The translations under genes were made by a program, and so were the position numbers. From the NCBI GenBank assembly GCA_017450065.1, contig JAFSYI010000023.1, forward strand, positions 1 to 64,000: a stretch of 64,000 bases of DNA, in the 5' to 3' direction. The notes below the pieces were generated by a model. That model was not told where the DNA came from, did no database searches, and saw only the letters and a list, made by a program, of their open reading frames with translations. Positions 53,173 to 61,337 of this stretch are shown here, in pieces; the stretch's first letter is position 1, and each line of letters begins with the position of its first letter. This DNA is from Lachnospiraceae bacterium (GTDB lineage Bacteria; Bacillota; Clostridia; Lachnospirales; Lachnospiraceae).

Positions 53173-55896
53173 ATGAAGCATATAAATCTCGGTATAGTTG
53201 CCCATGTTGATGCGGGTAAAACGACTCTGACGGAAGCAATGCTGTATAAGGCAGGAAATATAAGGAAGCCCGGACGTGTAGACTCAGGGGATACATTTCT
53301 GGACACAGGTGAACAGGAACGGGAACGGGGGATCACGATCTATTCCAAACAGGCAGAGCTTCTGTTTGGAGAGTTCGGGATAACGCTTCTTGATACGCCG
53401 GGACATGTGGATTTCTCGGCCGAAGCTGAGAGTGTTCTCCAGGTACTTGATTACTGTATCCTTGTGATAAGTGCGGATGACGGAGTCAAGGGACATACCA
53501 TGACTCTGTGGTCACTGCTTAAGGAGTATGGTATACCTGTTTTTATTTTTATCAATAAGCTTGACCGGCCGGGGATGGACAGAGACGCCGTACTTAGGGA
53601 GATCAGGGGAAGGCTCGACGATAACTGTATCGATTTTTCGCATCTGTATACCGATGACAGCGCAATTGAAGGTGAAGGACCGGGATTTACGGATGAGGAT
53701 TACGAGTCGATCGCCATGTGTGACGAAGAGCTCATGGATGAATATCTTGCATCGGGCAGTCCTGTAAATGACGTGCAGATCGCTGAGCTTATAGCGCAGC
53801 GTAAGCTGTTTCCGGTGCTGTCCGGATCGGCGCTTAAGCTTGACGGGGTTGATGGCCTTATTGATTCGATGGGTAGATTTACGTTGATTAAGGAATACCC
53901 GCAGCAGTTCGCGGCAAGGGTTTATAAAATTACAAGGGATCCGCAGGGTAACAGGCTTACTCATCTTAAGATAGAAGGCGGAGTATTGCACGGACGGGAT
54001 GTGGTCGGTGAAGAAAAGATCAACCAGATAAGGATATATTCGGGAGACAGATATGAGACCGTTCCCGAGCTCGGAGCGGGAAGGATATGTACGGTTACCG
54101 GACTTAACGCAACCGGACAGGGCATGGGCCTGGGAACACTTAAGGGAACCAATCTTCCGATACTTGAACCGGTACTCTGCTACAGGGTGAGTGCGGATGA
54201 CGGAACGGATGATTCCGTGCTTCTTGGAAGGCTTCGGACTCTCGAGGAGGAGGATCCCCAGCTTAAGGTTGAATTTGATGAGAATAACAGACAGATCCTT
54301 CTTCGTGTCATGGGTACGGTTCAGCTTGAAGTGATCACGGAGACCATGAAAAAGAGGTTTGGAACAGGTATCAGATTCGATACAGGATCGGTTGTATATA
54401 AAGAGACAATAGCATCAGCTGTGGAAGGCGTGGGACATTATGAGCCGTTAAGGCATTATGCGGAAGCACATATCCTGCTGGAGCCCCAGCCAAGGGGAAG
54501 CGGACTAAGCTTTGATACCGCCTGCAGCGAGGACGTTCTTGACAGGAACTGGCAGCGTCTTATCCTTACTCATCTTAAGGAGAAGGTTCACAGAGGTGTG
54601 CTCACGGGTGCACCGGTAACCGATATGAAGATGACCCTGCTTACGGGGAAAGCACATCTTAAGCATACCGAGGGGGGTGACTTCAGGCAGGCTACCTACC
54701 GTGCTGTAAGGCAGGGGCTTATGTATGCAGAGAGTATTCTTCTGGAACCATACTATTATTACAGGATAGAAGTCCCTGTAGACTGTGTGGGACGGGTGAT
54801 GACGGATATAGAGAACATGAAGGGAAGGGTTGAAGCACCGCAGATAGAAGGGGATTCGGCCGTGCTTACAGGCACGGCTCCCGTTGTGTGCATCGGTAAT
54901 TATGCAAAGGAGCTTGCGGCATATACAAGGGGAACGGGATCGGTCTCACTGAGCATTGCGGGATACGGTCTGTGCCATAATCCCGAAGAGGTTATCGAAG
55001 AGGCAGGCTACTTACCGGAATCGGATATAAGGAATTCACCGGATTCTGTATTCTGCGCACACGGGGCAGGTTACGTGGTCCCATGGAATGAGGTATATGA
55101 CAATATGCATCTTCCGCATGCGTACGATCCCGGAAAGAATAATTACGGAGCTTCAGGCGCCGGTGACGGGGTGATACAGAATGCGGAGGACGCTGACGGA
55201 TACGGTACCGGACAGGGAGCATCCGGATTCCGGGCAAGACTTAATGAGAACGGGAAAAGCAGCGGACAGAGCGCATCCGGATCCATAGGAACTGATGAGA
55301 TAGATTCGATCCTCAATAAGACCTTTTACGCCAACAGCGATTCGACCGTAAAGGCCGAGGCCGAGAAACGTAAGGGAGTGGGAAAGGTGTCCGGTGCCAA
55401 TGTTGTGTCCACAGGCGGAAAGATAAATGACCCATATGATGATTTTAAGTATAATCCGGTTAAGAAAAAACAGAAGTACCTGCTCGTCGACGGATATAAC
55501 GTTATATATGCATGGCAGGAGTTAAGAACTCTTGCCGAAACAAATATTGATGGCGCAAGAGACAGACTTACCGATATCATGCATAATTACTGCGGAGCGG
55601 TTGACAGTATCGTGGTCGTTGTCTTTGATGCATATAGGGTTAAGGGAAGAAAGGCATCAGCGATCTCGGACGGACGGTTCAGGGTAGTCTATACCGGTGA
55701 AGACGAGACGGCGGATCAGTACATTGAGAGATTTGCCAACCGGAACGGACGTAAATATGAGATCACGGTCGCCACATCGGACAGGCTTGAACAGATCATC
55801 ACAAGAGGAAATAACTGTTATCTGATCTCTTCCCGTGAACTGGAAGCCGTGGTCAGGGATGAACTGAACAGACTGATGAAGGGTTATTCCACATGA
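53173..55896 (+). CDS. Tet(M)/EF-G-like translational GTPase fused to a Rae1/YacP-type NYN nuclease
   Basis: 907 residues. Residues 1 to about 600 are a ribosomal-protection-type GTPase: AHVDAGKTT (10-18), RGITI, DTPGHVDF, INKLDRPGMD, then EF-G domains II-V (GHYEPLRHYAEAHILLEP, LTGAPVTDMKMTLL). The domain IV tip reads HLKHTEGGDFRQATYR and lacks Tet(M)'s YSPVST loop, so tetracycline resistance is unlikely. A low-complexity linker (about 640-760) leads to a NYN_YacP domain (about 767-907): LLVDGYNVIYAW, VVVFDAY, DETADQYIERFA, VATSDRLEQ. All four acidic sites are kept. Rae1 of B. subtilis cuts mRNA in the ribosomal A site, so the fusion is likely a GTP-driven ribosome-associated mRNA nuclease (inference). 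Confidence 0.85.
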   Translation: MKHINLGIVAHVDAGKTTLTEAMLYKAGNIRKPGRVDSGDTFLDTGEQERERGITIYSKQAELLFGEFGITLLDTPGHVDFSAEAESVLQVLDYCILVISADDGVKGHTMTLWSLLKEYGIPVFIFINKLDRPGMDRDAVLREIRGRLDDNCIDFSHLYTDDSAIEGEGPGFTDEDYESIAMCDEELMDEYLASGSPVNDVQIAELIAQRKLFPVLSGSALKLDGVDGLIDSMGRFTLIKEYPQQFAARVYKITRDPQGNRLTHLKIEGGVLHGRDVVGEEKINQIRIYSGDRYETVPELGAGRICTVTGLNATGQGMGLGTLKGTNLPILEPVLCYRVSADDGTDDSVLLGRLRTLEEEDPQLKVEFDENNRQILLRVMGTVQLEVITETMKKRFGTGIRFDTGSVVYKETIASAVEGVGHYEPLRHYAEAHILLEPQPRGSGLSFDTACSEDVLDRNWQRLILTHLKEKVHRGVLTGAPVTDMKMTLLTGKAHLKHTEGGDFRQATYRAVRQGLMYAESILLEPYYYYRIEVPVDCVGRVMTDIENMKGRVEAPQIEGDSAVLTGTAPVVCIGNYAKELAAYTRGTGSVSLSIAGYGLCHNPEEVIEEAGYLPESDIRNSPDSVFCAHGAGYVVPWNEVYDNMHLPHAYDPGKNNYGASGAGDGVIQNAEDADGYGTGQGASGFRARLNENGKSSGQSASGSIGTDEIDSILNKTFYANSDSTVKAEAEKRKGVGKVSGANVVSTGGKINDPYDDFKYNPVKKKQKYLLVDGYNVIYAWQELRTLAETNIDGARDRLTDIMHNYCGAVDSIVVVVFDAYRVKGRKASAISDGRFRVVYTGEDETADQYIERFANRNGRKYEITVATSDRLEQIITRGNNCYLISSRELEAVVRDELNRLMKGYST

Positions 55897-55900
55897 TATC

Positions 55901-55934
55901 TACAGTGAACAGATTATTTGTTCCGTTCACTGTA
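55901..55934. repeat. palindrome of the TATAGTGAACG family, copy 3
   Basis: TACAGTGAAC (55901-55910) and GTTCACTGTA (55925-55934) between the convergent ends of the GTPase-nuclease fusion and aroA. It could act as a bidirectional terminator. Confidence 0.7.
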
Positions 55935-55944
55935 AGTGGTGCAT

Positions 55945-57387
55945 TTATTGTACTGTTATGGAATCCAGCACATCAAAATAATCCTCAAAGGTTTTACGGC
56001 AGCACATAGGATTGAGAATTGTTACCCCCTGAACACGCAGTCCGGCAAGGGCAAATGCCATTGCGATCCGGTGATCGTCGTAGGTCTCTATTTCTGCTCC
56101 GTGCATGGACTGTGGTTTTATATGGATACCGGTATTGCCGTCAATGGCCGTACATTCACAGCCAAGACGGTTAAGCTCGTTTGTTATGGCATTCAGCCTG
56201 TCGGATTCCTGGAAGCGTATATGTCCGATATCATGTATGGCAGAAGGAGATGATGCAAATGCCGCCACAACTGCCATCGTCATTGTCTGGTCTGAATAAT
56301 CCTTCATATTGATGTCGATTCCGGGATAGATTCCGTTAACGGGAGGGTTCAGTATAACTCCGTCCGGATCATCCTCCGTACTGCATCCAAGCTTTTCCAT
56401 AGTCCTGATAAACTGAAAATCTCCCTGCATGGAATAAGGATGTACTCCACGTACCTGCATGATCCTGCCGCATATGGGAGCCATTGCATAGAAATAACAG
56501 GCCGCCGACATATCCGGTTCGATATCATAGACAGAGGGGTTGTTTATCTGCCATACGGGTGTGTGAACAGTATTTTGGTCCTGCACGTCATTACCGCAGA
56601 TGGGATCTGCCTGTGTATGATTTTGTCCATATCCGGTGAGGATCTCTACCGTATTGCCCTTTCTTGTGTATCCCAGTCCAAACTGAGACATCATGTTAAG
56701 AGTTATGCCGATATACGACCCTGTTGTCCTCGAACCCTCAAGCTTTAGGGTAAGACCGTTCTTAAGAAGAGGAGCAGCCATGATGATCGCGCTTGCGAAC
56801 TGGGAACTGACATCGGTATTGCTGCTCATTTCAGATACATTGACCCCGGAGGATCTTATAATGAACGGAAAATGGCCGTCCTCCTCCGTGCAGGTTATTT
56901 CCACGCCCGCACGTCTTAAGTCACTTATCAGAGGCTCCATGGGACGTTTGCGCATCTGTTTGGATGAGTCAAGATGATATTCCCCGCCTGCAAATGCAAG
57001 AAAGACGGTAAGGAACCTTGCGGCCGTTCCTGCGCTTCCTACATTTAGCGAAGGGATGCGGCGCTCTGTATCTTCCCGGCTGACATTTTCGCCGGGTATG
57101 GCCGGTAAAATACCCGGTATGGTCCCGGCACCGCCTTCTATGGTGACGGTCTTTGCTTCTTCATTGATATCAAGCCTGTATCCCAGGGTATTTAAGCAGG
57201 ATAAAAAAGCCCGGGAATCATCACTGAAGAGTACGCCGGTAAGCGTACACTTTCCCCTGCACATTGCGGCAAGCAGGAGTGCCCGGTTGGTTATGCTCTT
57301 GGAACCGGGAACCGTGACCGTGAATTTTTTTCCGTTTCTGAGAGGCCTTACAGAGTATTTATCCATAATGTACAGCGGTCCTTTCAT
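55945..57387 (-). CDS. aroA: 3-phosphoshikimate 1-carboxyvinyltransferase (EPSP synthase)
   Basis: 480 residues, slightly longer than usual. Hallmarks: VPGSKSITNRALLLAAM near the start, LNVGSAGTAARFLTVFLAF, DSSKQMRKRPMEPLI, SSQFASAIIMAAPLL, and IRFQESDRLNAITNELNRLG. It condenses shikimate 3-phosphate with PEP in chorismate synthesis. A 30-residue insertion with NHTQADPICGNDVQDQN lies in the middle. No other aro gene is adjacent. The ribosome site (AAAGGACC) precedes ATG 57387. Confidence 0.95.
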   Translation of the reverse strand: MKGPLYIMDKYSVRPLRNGKKFTVTVPGSKSITNRALLLAAMCRGKCTLTGVLFSDDSRAFLSCLNTLGYRLDINEEAKTVTIEGGAGTIPGILPAIPGENVSREDTERRIPSLNVGSAGTAARFLTVFLAFAGGEYHLDSSKQMRKRPMEPLISDLRRAGVEITCTEEDGHFPFIIRSSGVNVSEMSSNTDVSSQFASAIIMAAPLLKNGLTLKLEGSRTTGSYIGITLNMMSQFGLGYTRKGNTVEILTGYGQNHTQADPICGNDVQDQNTVHTPVWQINNPSVYDIEPDMSAACYFYAMAPICGRIMQVRGVHPYSMQGDFQFIRTMEKLGCSTEDDPDGVILNPPVNGIYPGIDINMKDYSDQTMTMAVVAAFASSPSAIHDIGHIRFQESDRLNAITNELNRLGCECTAIDGNTGIHIKPQSMHGAEIETYDDHRIAMAFALAGLRVQGVTILNPMCCRKTFEDYFDVLDSITVQ

Positions 57388-57404
57388 AAAACATATTTTT
57401 TTCC

Positions 57405-57424
57405 GATGAAATTCGCTATTCTAT
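57405..57424. repeat. 20-bp repeat shared with 2666-2685
   Basis: GATGAAATTCGCTATTCTAT is identical at 2666-2685. It encodes the last codons and stop of the HD gene on the - strand. Identity continues imperfectly over about 28 bases. Confidence 0.75.
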
Positions 57425-58003
57425 AAGATTTCCCCTGCCGATGTGGTCTTTTATGATCGCGTCGGTGACTTCATACAGCTTCTCCGATCCGGGCCTGGTT
57501 TCACTCTGACGTCTGTATACCTGTGAGGCATGAACGCCGTGCTCTCTCCAGTCACTTCCTCCGTTGCTGTTGTTAAGGATAAGAGGCTGCAGATTATCCA
57601 TGGCGCGCGCAAACCTTGCCTCTGAGGTTTCCTGAGCCTCGAATTCGTCAAACAATGCGGAAAGTTCATCCTTCTGATCCTCAGGCAGCAGGGAGAATAT
57701 CCTGTCCCTGGCGGCTGACTCGCGTGCTTTCTGTGTTTTTTTTGCATCCGGATCGTAGGCATAGGTATCACCTGCGTCAATCTCAACTATATCATGTATC
57801 AGGCACATGAGCATGACTTTTCCTATGTCAACGGGTTCGTTGGAATACTCCTTCAACAGATATGCCATTATTGCCATATGCCATGCATGCTCCGCATCAT
57901 TTTCATTTCTGCCGTGACCGGACAGATGGGTCTGCCTGAAGACATTTTTTTCTTTATCTATTTCAAGCGCAAAATCAAGCTGGTGTTTTAATCTGTCATC
58001 CAT
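57416..58003 (-). CDS. HD-domain hydrolase, YfbR-like
   Basis: 195 residues from ATG 58003 (GGGAGG upstream); an upstream in-frame ATG at 58048 would start within the operator palindrome. HD-type ligands: NENDAEHAWHMAIMAY, MCLIHDIVEIDAGDTY (His-Asp), and ARAMDNLQPLILNNSNGG. Matches the HD_3/5'-nucleotidase group (YfbR-like). The 3' end lies in a repeat shared with 2666-2685. Confidence 0.88.
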   Translation of the reverse strand: MDDRLKHQLDFALEIDKEKNVFRQTHLSGHGRNENDAEHAWHMAIMAYLLKEYSNEPVDIGKVMLMCLIHDIVEIDAGDTYAYDPDAKKTQKARESAARDRIFSLLPEDQKDELSALFDEFEAQETSEARFARAMDNLQPLILNNSNGGSDWREHGVHASQVYRRQSETRPGSEKLYEVTDAIIKDHIGRGNLIE

Positions 58004-58028
58004 TGCTGCGTTTTCCTCCCGGATTTTT

Positions 58029-58062
58029 CCTGAATCATAATATATCATGATTCAGGGGTCAA
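58029..58062 (-). promoter_or_regulatory. promoter with overlapping palindromic operator for the HD gene
   Basis: Read on the - strand: TTGACC (58062-58057), 17 bases, TATGAT (58039-58034). The palindrome CCTGAATCAT (58029-58038) / ATGATTCAGG (58047-58056) fills the spacer and the -10 box, so a dimeric repressor here would block polymerase. Confidence 0.75.
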
Positions 58063-58150
58063 AACTATACTTTTTTATGATTGCAAAACCAAAACCACAT
58101 TTACAGGTGATGAAATATGCCGGTCTGTATTCACAAAAACAGGATTTTAC

Positions 58151-58179
58151 TTGTTACATGAACCTAATATTGATACAAT
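58151..58179 (+). promoter_or_regulatory. promoter of the CYTH gene
   Basis: TTGTTA (58151-58156), 17 bases, TACAAT (58174-58179), with a leader of about 58 bases. Confidence 0.7.
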
Positions 58180-58243
58180 GGATATGTCTGCGGCAGAGGC
58201 AGTGCTGATCATAAAACAGAATTGGGACTTAAGGGGCGGATCT

Positions 58244-58804
58244 ATGGGTGTTGAGATTGAGAAAAAATTTCTGGTTAAGGAACTTCCGGCCGGACTTTCG
58301 GAATACCCTTTTCATGTGATAGAACAGGGGTATCTTAACGTTTATCCGGCAATAAGGGTAAGGCGTGAGGATGATGTATACTACATGACCTATAAGGGTG
58401 ATACGAATGGCCCGGGAATAGGGAAAACAGAATACAATATGCCTCTTGACCGGGAATCGTATGAGCATATGGTTACAAAGGCAGACGGAAACATGATCCG
58501 TAAGAAGAGATATCTGATCCCTCTGAACGGTGATGCGTTTTCCGGAGAATATAAAGACACACATCCCGGACTCGTTAAGATGATGGAAGAGGGAGAGATC
58601 AGGATAGAGCTTGATGTTTTTGATGACCCTTTTAAGGGATTTGTAATGGCGGAGGTTGAGTTTCCCGATGAGGAAGCGGCGGCTGCCTACGTACCTGCCG
58701 GGTGGTTCGGTGAGGAGGTAACCGGTGACTGCAGATACAGTAACGCACATATGTCAATGAAGAATGCAAAGCTTTCCGGGACGGCTACGGATCATGAAGC
58801 ATAA
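58244..58804 (+). CDS. CYTH-domain protein (triphosphatase/adenylyl-cyclase-like fold)
   Basis: 186 residues. The N-terminal EIEKK (E4, E6, K8) is the ExExK signature; AIRVRREDDVYYMTYKG and IRIELDVFDDPFKGFVMAEVEF supply the basic and acidic tunnel residues. CYTH enzymes hydrolyse tripolyphosphate or nucleoside triphosphates. ATG 58244 is preferred because AAGGGG is about seven bases upstream; the frame is open further upstream (from 58151) but that would place the start within the promoter. Confidence 0.9.
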   Translation: MGVEIEKKFLVKELPAGLSEYPFHVIEQGYLNVYPAIRVRREDDVYYMTYKGDTNGPGIGKTEYNMPLDRESYEHMVTKADGNMIRKKRYLIPLNGDAFSGEYKDTHPGLVKMMEEGEIRIELDVFDDPFKGFVMAEVEFPDEEAAAAYVPAGWFGEEVTGDCRYSNAHMSMKNAKLSGTATDHEA

Positions 58805-58814
58805 AATATATGTG

Positions 58815-58827
58815 CTGTTTTGAATAG
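58815..58827. promoter_or_regulatory. CTGTTYYGRAYAG dyad before the exonuclease gene
   Basis: CTGTTTTGAATAG in the 50-base gap between the CYTH and exonuclease III genes. Related dyads are at 15492, 53077 and 59636. Confidence 0.45.
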
Positions 58828-58854
58828 TTCGTATACATATGAGAGGAACAGGAT

Positions 58855-59607
58855 ATGAAAGCGGTATCATGGAATGTAAACGGGCTGAGAGCCTGTGTGG
58901 ACAAGAATTTTATGGAGGAATTCAATAAGCTGGATGCGGATATCTTCTGCCTGCAGGAGACGAAGCTACAGGAAGGTCAGATAACTCTCGAGCTTCCGGG
59001 TTATTACCAGTACTGGAATTACGCCGATAAAAAGGGATACAGCGGAACGGCGGTCTTTACGAGGCAGAAGCCTGAGAACGTTACCTACGGCATGGGGATA
59101 GACGAGCATGATCATGAGGGCAGGATCATAACGCTTGAATTCGAAGAGTATTTCTTTATCACGGTTTATACGCCGAACAGTAAGCAGGAGCTTGAACGGC
59201 TCGGGTACAGACAGCACTGGGAGGATGATTTCAGAGAATACCTGTGTGCCTTAAAGGAGAAAAAGCCGGTAATATTCTGCGGAGACCTGAATGTTGCGCA
59301 TAAGGAAATCGATCTTAAGAATCCCAAGACAAATCACCGCAATGCAGGCTTTACGGATGAAGAGAGGGGTAAGATGACCGAGCTGCTGAATGCCGGCTTC
59401 GTTGATACATTCAGATATTTCTATCCTGATATGAAGGATATTTATTCGTGGTGGTCTTACCGCTTTAAGGCAAGGGAGAAGAATGCCGGCTGGCGTATTG
59501 ATTACTTCATTGTATCCGATGATTTCAGCGACAGGATAAAGGATGCGAAGATACATACGGATATCTTCGGTTCGGATCACTGTCCGGTCGAGCTTGATTT
59601 TGTATAA
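58855..59607 (+). CDS. xth: exodeoxyribonuclease III / AP endonuclease
   Basis: 250 residues, standard length. Motifs in order: VSWNVNGLRAC, IFCLQETKLQEGQI, GYSGTAVF, FCGDLNVAHKEIDL, WWSYRFKAREKNAGWRIDYF and FGSDHCPVEL. It cleaves 5' of abasic sites and degrades 3' ends in base-excision repair. AGAGGAACAGG precedes the ATG. A CTGTTTTGAATAG dyad lies upstream; whether it responds to DNA damage is not known. Confidence 0.96.
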   Translation: MKAVSWNVNGLRACVDKNFMEEFNKLDADIFCLQETKLQEGQITLELPGYYQYWNYADKKGYSGTAVFTRQKPENVTYGMGIDEHDHEGRIITLEFEEYFFITVYTPNSKQELERLGYRQHWEDDFREYLCALKEKKPVIFCGDLNVAHKEIDLKNPKTNHRNAGFTDEERGKMTELLNAGFVDTFRYFYPDMKDIYSWWSYRFKAREKNAGWRIDYFIVSDDFSDRIKDAKIHTDIFGSDHCPVELDFV

Positions 59608-59635
59608 CTGTCTTAAAAACGTGAGACATTTAAAC

Positions 59636-59648
59636 CTGTTCCGGACAG
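59636..59648. promoter_or_regulatory. CTGTTYYGRAYAG dyad before DUF1846
   Basis: CTGTTCCGGACAG, 20 bases upstream of the -35 box of the DUF1846 promoter. Confidence 0.45.
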
Positions 59649-59667
59649 CTGAAAATGATACTCAAGC

Positions 59668-59696
59668 TTGCCTGAACGGGATGAATGTTATAGAAT
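59668..59696 (+). promoter_or_regulatory. promoter of the DUF1846 gene
   Basis: TTGCCT (59668-59673), 17 bases, TAGAAT (59691-59696); the start codon is at 59770. Confidence 0.65.
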
Positions 59697-59769
59697 ATTA
59701 TGGTGTTTAAAAAAGTATTTATACCGGATAAAAGAAGGAATGTTAAGCAGGCAGGATGGGGAGAGTAAG

Positions 59770-61245
59770 ATGAGGATCGGATTCGATAATGAAAAATATT
59801 TAAAAATGCAGTCAGAGCACATAATGGAGAGGATAGACAAATTCGGTGACAAGCTGTATCTCGAATTTGGCGGCAAGCTGTTTGATGACTATCATGCTTC
59901 GCGTGTCCTGCCCGGATTTGAGCCCGACAGTAAGCTGAGAATGTTAATGAAGCTTAGCGACAGGGTTGAGATCGTCGTTGTTATCAATTCGGGCGATATT
60001 GAGAAAAATAAGATCCGGGGGGATCTGGGCATTACCTATGATGAGGATGTTATACGTCTGATAAAGGAGTTCGAGAGCCGCGGTCTTTATGTCGGAAGCG
60101 TAGTACTTACCCAGTTCAGCGGACAGGGCGCTGCAGAAGCGTTTCAGGCACGGATGGAAAAGAAGGGATACAGGGTATATCATCACTACAGGATAGAAGG
60201 ATATCCTTCCAATGTTGCCCTTATAGCGAGCGATGAAGGCTTCGGAAAGAATGATTATATCGAAACCTCAAGACCGCTTGTGGTTGTTACCGCTCCGGGT
60301 CCCGGAAGCGGCAAAATGGCTACCTGTCTTTCACAGCTGTATCATGAGAATAAGAGAGGCGTCAAGGCCGGGTATGCAAAGTATGAGACCTTTCCTATCT
60401 GGAACATTCCGCTGAAGCACCCGGTGAACCTTGCATATGAAGCGGCAACGGCAGATCTTAATGATATAAACATGATAGACCCGTTCCATCTTGAGGCATA
60501 CGGGAAGACAACTGTAAATTATAACAGGGATATAGAGATATTTCCCGTACTGGATGCGATATTTGAAGGGATATACGGAAGCAACCCGTACAAATCACCG
60601 ACGGATATGGGCGTGAATATGGCCGGGAACTGTATTGTGGATGATGATGCCTGCTGCGAAGCGTCCAGGATGGAGATAATACGCAGGTATTATGCAACCC
60701 TTAATGCTGTTGTCAAAGAAAAGGCCATAGACAGTGAAGTTCTTAAGCTTGAGCTTATCATGAAGCAGGCGGGGATAACGCCGGAAGACCGTAAGGTTAC
60801 CGTTGCAGCCAATAAAAGAGCCGAAGACCTGCAGGTTCCCTGTGCCGCGATCGAGCTTGATGACGGCCGCATCATAACCTCGAAGACTTCGGACCTTTTG
60901 GGAGCATCCGCTGCACTTCTTCTTAATGCCCTTAAGGAACTGGCAGGGATCGATCATGATCTTCATGTAGTTTCGAGGGAAGCCATCGAACCTATACAGA
61001 CGCTTAAGACCAAGTATCTGGGCGGTCATAATCCAAGGCTTCATACGGATGAGATACTGATAGCGCTTGCCACTTCGGCCGTGAGCGATAAGAATGCAAG
61101 GGAAGCAATGGAGCAGCTCCCGAAGCTGAAGGGATGCCAGGTGCATACATCGGTAATGCTTTCTGCGGTTGACATCAATACCTTTAAGAGACTGGGAGTG
61201 GATCTGACCAGTGAACCGGTGACCAAGCCCAAAACGAAGGAATAA
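59770..61245 (+). CDS. DUF1846 family protein
   Basis: 491 residues, normal for the family. Conserved blocks: FGGKLFDDYHASRVLPGFEPD, TQFSGQGAAEAFQARMEKKGY, VTAPGPGSGKMATCLSQLYH (P-loop-like), NYNRDIEIFPVLDAIFEGIYG, and YKSPTDMGVNMAGNCI. Structures exist for relatives but the activity is not settled; a nucleotide-dependent metabolic role has been suggested. ATG 59770 with GGGGAGAG is chosen because it is the usual family start; an upstream ATG at 59668 lies in the promoter. Confidence 0.92.
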   Translation: MRIGFDNEKYLKMQSEHIMERIDKFGDKLYLEFGGKLFDDYHASRVLPGFEPDSKLRMLMKLSDRVEIVVVINSGDIEKNKIRGDLGITYDEDVIRLIKEFESRGLYVGSVVLTQFSGQGAAEAFQARMEKKGYRVYHHYRIEGYPSNVALIASDEGFGKNDYIETSRPLVVVTAPGPGSGKMATCLSQLYHENKRGVKAGYAKYETFPIWNIPLKHPVNLAYEAATADLNDINMIDPFHLEAYGKTTVNYNRDIEIFPVLDAIFEGIYGSNPYKSPTDMGVNMAGNCIVDDDACCEASRMEIIRRYYATLNAVVKEKAIDSEVLKLELIMKQAGITPEDRKVTVAANKRAEDLQVPCAAIELDDGRIITSKTSDLLGASAALLLNALKELAGIDHDLHVVSREAIEPIQTLKTKYLGGHNPRLHTDEILIALATSAVSDKNAREAMEQLPKLKGCQVHTSVMLSAVDINTFKRLGVDLTSEPVTKPKTKE

Positions 61246-61257
61246 ACAGACCGGACA

Positions 61258-61321
61258 TTTAATCCGGAAGCAGCCCCGGTTTTGGAGATCCCGAGCTTAA
61301 GATACCCAAATCCGGATTAAA
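61258..61321 (+). repeat. long-range inverted repeat in the leader of the nucleotidyltransferase
   Basis: TTTAATCCGG (61258-61267) and CCGGATTAAA (61312-61321) are exact reverse complements, enclosing a 44-base loop just before AAGGAG and the start codon. Folding could affect ribosome access. Confidence 0.55.
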
Positions 61322-61337
61322 GAATAAGGAGATAAAA

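Noticed and set aside
53173-55896. tetracycline resistance gene tet(M/O/W)
   Set aside because: The GTPase is of that fold, but the domain IV loop that dislodges tetracycline is replaced and a nuclease domain is attached.
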